This document shows positions 61,703 to 64,000 of a stretch of 64,000 nt of DNA, one piece after another. The position numbers and the translations under genes are program-made. Origin of the DNA: Glaciecola amylolytica (GTDB taxonomy: Bacteria; Bacteroidota; Bacteroidia; Flavobacteriales_D; Crocinitomicaceae); NCBI GenBank assembly GCA_003856375.1, contig CP034120.1, positions 4,459,501 through 4,523,500 of the forward strand, written 5' to 3'. The notes beneath the pieces were generated by a model. It did not search any database and was not told where the DNA came from. It saw only the letters and a list, made by a program, of their open reading frames with translations. Within the stretch, counting starts at the first letter, position 1. Every line of letters starts with the position of its first letter.

Positions 61703-61710
61703 TATCTTTG
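61703..61710 (+). promoter_or_regulatory. -7 promoter element of the ChaN-like gene
   Basis: TATCTTTG, full consensus, 4 bp before the ATG at 61715 (near-leaderless). Confidence 0.6.
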
Positions 61711-61714
61711 GAGA

Positions 61715-62572
61715 ATGAAATGTATTTTATTATCGCTGTTGATTTGTTCAAGCGCTTATGCACAGGATTTGGAGGCCTTCCGTATTTTCGATTCGAAAGG
61801 AAAGGAAGTGGCTTTCAGTAAGATGATGTCGAAAGTTTCAGAAAATCAGGTTGTTCTGTTCGGTGAGTTTCACAATAATCCGATCTCACACTGGTTGGAA
61901 TTGAACGTGTTGATGCAGTTGAATAAAAAGGTGAGCGGTGAAAAACTGGCAGTTGGTTTTGAGATGTTTGAATTGCATCAGGTGAAGCCTTTGGAAGCAT
62001 ACATTGCCAATAAATCATACAAAGCATTGAAGGATTCAACGGAATTGTGGGTGAATTTCAAAACGGATTACAAGCCTGTTCTGGATTCGGCAATTTCTCA
62101 GGGGAATATCCCTTTTGCAGCAAATGTTACCCGAAAATATGCCAGCTTGATCTTCAAAAAAGGACTTGCTGCTTTGGATACGTTGTCTGCAGACCAGAAA
62201 AAATTCATGGCACCATTGCCTTTTCCTTTTGATTCGACATTGACTCAGTATGTGGAGTTGATCAATATGGGGAAAGAAATGCATGCTTCCGGAATCAATT
62301 TTGCGTATGCGCAGGCAATCAAGGATGCTACGATGGGATATTCCATTGTGCAGCAGTTGAAAAAGGCTCAGATGGTTTACTTCTTAAACGGTGCTTTCCA
62401 TTCCGATTTCCATCAGGGAATTATGTGGTATGTGCAGCAATATGCTCCGGGAACAAAGGTAGGAACGATCACAACGGTTTCTCAGAAAGATGTACGCAAA
62501 CTTGAAAAAGAGCATTTGAACCGTGCAGATTTCATCATTGTGGTGAATGAGACGATGACGACAACGCATTGA
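61715..62572 (+). CDS. ChaN family haem-regulated-type protein
   Basis: 285 residues from the ATG at 61715. Signal peptide about 1-17 ('LLICSSAYAQ'). The ChaN/PRK-type fold is shown by 'VVLFGEFHNNPISHWLELNVLMQL' (conserved G-E-x-H), 'LAVGFEMFELHQ', 'VNFKTDYKPVLDSAISQGNIPFAANVTRKYASLI' and 'MVYFLNGAFHSDFHQGIMWYV'. ChaN-like proteins bind haem or have a putative TraB-like protease fold; function unsettled. No lipobox, unlike ChaN itself. The near-leaderless promoter and a palindromic element precede it. Confidence 0.85.
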   Translation: MKCILLSLLICSSAYAQDLEAFRIFDSKGKEVAFSKMMSKVSENQVVLFGEFHNNPISHWLELNVLMQLNKKVSGEKLAVGFEMFELHQVKPLEAYIANKSYKALKDSTELWVNFKTDYKPVLDSAISQGNIPFAANVTRKYASLIFKKGLAALDTLSADQKKFMAPLPFPFDSTLTQYVELINMGKEMHASGINFAYAQAIKDATMGYSIVQQLKKAQMVYFLNGAFHSDFHQGIMWYVQQYAPGTKVGTITTVSQKDVRKLEKEHLNRADFIIVVNETMTTTH

Positions 62573-62590
62573 TAATTACGAATAATTATC
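62571..62590 (+). terminator. hairpin at the end of the ChaN-like gene
   Basis: GATAATTA (62571-62578), loop CGAA, TAATTATC (62583-62590), beginning inside the stop codon. It resembles the 51578-51599 hairpin in sequence and place. The T tract is weak. Confidence 0.5.
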
Positions 62591-62607
62591 TGTTGGGTTT
62601 TGTTCAG

Positions 62608-62711
62608 TGATTTTGGTTGTTCATTCGCTTGGAAACCCTTATGAACACTGGTCAATACGCAATATCGCGAATATGTAGCGGGAGAGGTCGAAATAAGTCC
62701 GAATTTGTTTT
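62608..62711 (+). repeat. dispersed ~105-bp repeat, copy A
   Basis: Plus-strand copy that aligns with 63247-63351 and with the reverse complement of 52982-53086. It lies just past the stop of the helix-turn-helix gene at 62736. Confidence 0.92.
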
Positions 62712-62735
62712 GTTAAGTAATTCGTAATTATCGTT

Positions 62736-63068
62736 CTATTTCTTCGAATTTACCTTCTTCAACAACTCGTTGTAATCCTCCAGCAATTTGAGATACTTGT
62801 TCTTCCAGTACTCTTTTGTTTGGTTGTTGTACGGATTTTCCGGATCTTCGAAAGAAGTCGGGTTGATAACGTTCAATTCCTTAATCTCTGCGGAAAAGTC
62901 ATGATGAATGATCTTTCCGATCTTTAAGATCGTTTCGATATCAATCTGAGGATTATCAAACATGAGATACATCCATCTTCTGCTCTTGCCCAATTTCTTG
63001 GCAATAATAGTAATCGGAAATCCGCTTTGTCTGATTGCTTGTTCTACAATTTCACCACGATGCTGCAT
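62736..63068 (-). CDS. helix-turn-helix protein, tandem copy 1
   Basis: 110 residues. N-terminal helix-turn-helix region (about 5-55): 'GEIVEQAIRQSGFPITIIAKKLGKSRRWMYLMFDNPQIDIETILKIGKIIHHDF', with a lambda-repressor-like pattern; then a linker 'NVINPTSFEDPENPYNN' and a C-terminal coiled coil 'YWKNKYLKLLEDYNELLKKV'. Probably a small dimeric DNA-binding protein. It is closely similar to the gene at 63353; gene, upstream region and downstream repeat are duplicated in tandem. Targets unknown. Confidence 0.75.
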   Translation of the reverse strand: MQHRGEIVEQAIRQSGFPITIIAKKLGKSRRWMYLMFDNPQIDIETILKIGKIIHHDFSAEIKELNVINPTSFEDPENPYNNQTKEYWKNKYLKLLEDYNELLKKVNSKK

Positions 63069-63246
63069 GAAAACAAAAATCTTCCCTCAGATGAGTAATA
63101 TTTTTACCGTTAATTACACAGATAAGAGAATGAATTGTTTCGGATGTTCGATTTTTTAAGTGTGAATAATTCCGGTCAGATGTGGGAAAACCTTCTTAAT
63201 TGCGAATGCTTTTTGTTGAGGTCTGTTTGGTGGGAGAATTTTGTAC

Positions 63247-63351
63247 TGATTTTGGCTGTTAATTCAATCGGAAACCCTTATGAACACTGGCCAATACGCA
63301 ATATCGCGAACTTGTGACAGGAAAAATTTGAAATAATCCCAAATTTGTTTT
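63247..63351 (+). repeat. dispersed ~105-bp repeat, copy B
   Basis: Second plus-strand copy, 639 bp from copy A. Its 3' end touches the stop codon of the helix-turn-helix gene at 63353. It has more substitutions than A or C in its right half. Confidence 0.92.
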
Positions 63352-63352
63352 T

Positions 63353-63685
63353 CTATTTCTTCGAACTGACCTTCTTCAATAACTCATTATAATCCTCCAG
63401 CAATTTCAGATACTTATTTTTCCAGTATTCTTTTGTTTGCCCGTTGTACAGATCTTCAGGATCTGAAAATGAGTTTGAACGATTGTGATTCAATTCTTTG
63501 ATGTCCTCAGAAAAATCATGGTGGATGATTGTGCCGATAGCCAGAACCGTATCAATATCGATTTGAGGATTATCAAACATCAGATACATCCATCTCCTGC
63601 TTTTGCGCAATCTTTTTGCGACAATAGTAATCGAAAAACCACTTTGCCTGATCGCCTGTTCCACAATTTCGCCACGGTGCTGCAT
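63353..63685 (-). CDS. helix-turn-helix protein, tandem copy 2
   Basis: 110 residues from the ATG at 63685; the longer frame from 63736 begins at a less likely start. Near-identical in plan to the copy at 62736: 'GEIVEQAIRQSGFSITIVAKRLRKSRRWMYLMFDNPQIDIDTVLAIGTIIHHDFSEDIKEL' and the same coiled-coil tail. Differences are mostly conservative, so both copies are under selection or recently duplicated. Upstream sequences of the two genes also align for roughly 60 bp. Confidence 0.75.
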   Translation of the reverse strand: MQHRGEIVEQAIRQSGFSITIVAKRLRKSRRWMYLMFDNPQIDIDTVLAIGTIIHHDFSEDIKELNHNRSNSFSDPEDLYNGQTKEYWKNKYLKLLEDYNELLKKVSSKK

Positions 63686-64000
63686 AGAAACAAATTTCTT
63701 CGCTTTACTGGGTAGTATTGTTACCATTAAATACACATAAAGGAGTATTATTTGCTATAATTGTTTGTTTTGTATTGGTTTTGTTGACTTTTTTTGTTCG
63801 ATCATATGCGGGAAATGGAATCAAACCAACGAACTAATTACTCTTTCGTACATTCAGCCATAATTACTTTGATGAATTTAAAAGTGCTGTTTTTACTGGA
63901 TATTTGAAGCTTATATGTTCTGTATGAAATCTGCTGATCGATTTTGCCCTGTATTGGGTTTTAATGTTTTTTTAGCGTTTAGGAGAATTTTTTTTCACAT
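63686..64000. other. right-edge intergenic region
   Basis: 315 AT-rich bases. The first ~60 bp are the duplicated upstream region of the helix-turn-helix gene. Beyond that I see no ORF above 40 codons with coding character, no tRNA and no consensus promoter; a gene may begin beyond the window. Confidence 0.5.

Noticed and set aside
61534-61821. 95-codon plus-strand frame overlapping the ChaN-like gene
   Set aside because: It runs through the palindromic element and the promoter and overlaps the signal peptide of the real gene in another frame.

Overview
The window reads as ordinary chromosome of a free-living bacterium of the phylum Bacteroidota, most likely order Flavobacteriales. Fluviicola/Crocinitomicaceae is my guess from memory, with low confidence. 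Supporting signs are four large secreted proteins with the C-terminal 'YPNP' sorting segment of the type IX secretion system (T9SS), many promoters of the Bacteroidota type (-7 box TAnnTTTG), few Shine-Dalgarno sequences, a two-subunit methylmalonyl-CoA mutase, and several families largely confined to this phylum. I see no rRNA, tRNA, prophage, insertion sequence, integron or CRISPR array.

Layout. 0-7.5 kb: a partial leucyl aminopeptidase, a 61-bp tandem repeat, a MarR/DUF4349 pair, and a giant secreted MORN/YwqK-type protein preceded by a lipoprotein. 7.5-17.7 kb: an SDR dehydrogenase, YgiQ radical SAM protein, DUF3606 protein, a four-gene signalling module (small protein, 7-TM protein, histidine kinase, response regulator), an rRNA-methyltransferase/TPR/RidA operon divergent from gpsA, an AraC regulator and a DUF983 protein. 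17.8-26.9 kb: a T9SS-exported amidase, a structured intergenic stretch, L25 and prs, a flippase-like protein, an Ig-like lipoprotein and free-methionine sulfoxide reductase. 27-36.7 kb: an exonuclease, two tandem M43 metalloproteases, an SDR, a Cys/Met-metabolism PLP enzyme and a DoxD-DoxA fusion. 36.8-46.1 kb: an SF1 helicase, an M36 metalloprotease and DNA polymerase I. 46.4-51.9 kb: a PQQ-type beta-propeller protein, surE/lpxB, a SpoIID-like protein and an FtsB/DivIC protein. 52-64 kb: methylmalonyl-CoA mutase, an EI24 protein, two small lysine-rich secreted proteins, a lipid-kinase/LTA-synthase-type operon, a ChaN-like protein and a tandemly duplicated helix-turn-helix gene.

How the genes work together. 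The secreted proteases and the amidase fit a polymer-degrading, gliding-type lifestyle; lpxB, the YbhN-like protein, the LTA-synthase-like enzyme and the lipid kinase serve the envelope; prs, L25, polA and YgiQ are housekeeping. The features least explained by known families are non-coding: a tandem 61-bp repeat with a diverged copy 26 kb away, a ~105-bp element in three copies (two inside a tandem gene duplication), several small palindromic elements, a three-hairpin stretch before a small membrane gene, and a recurring near-leaderless promoter arrangement. No clear new multi-gene system is visible; the best protein-level candidate is the signalling module at 10986-13390.
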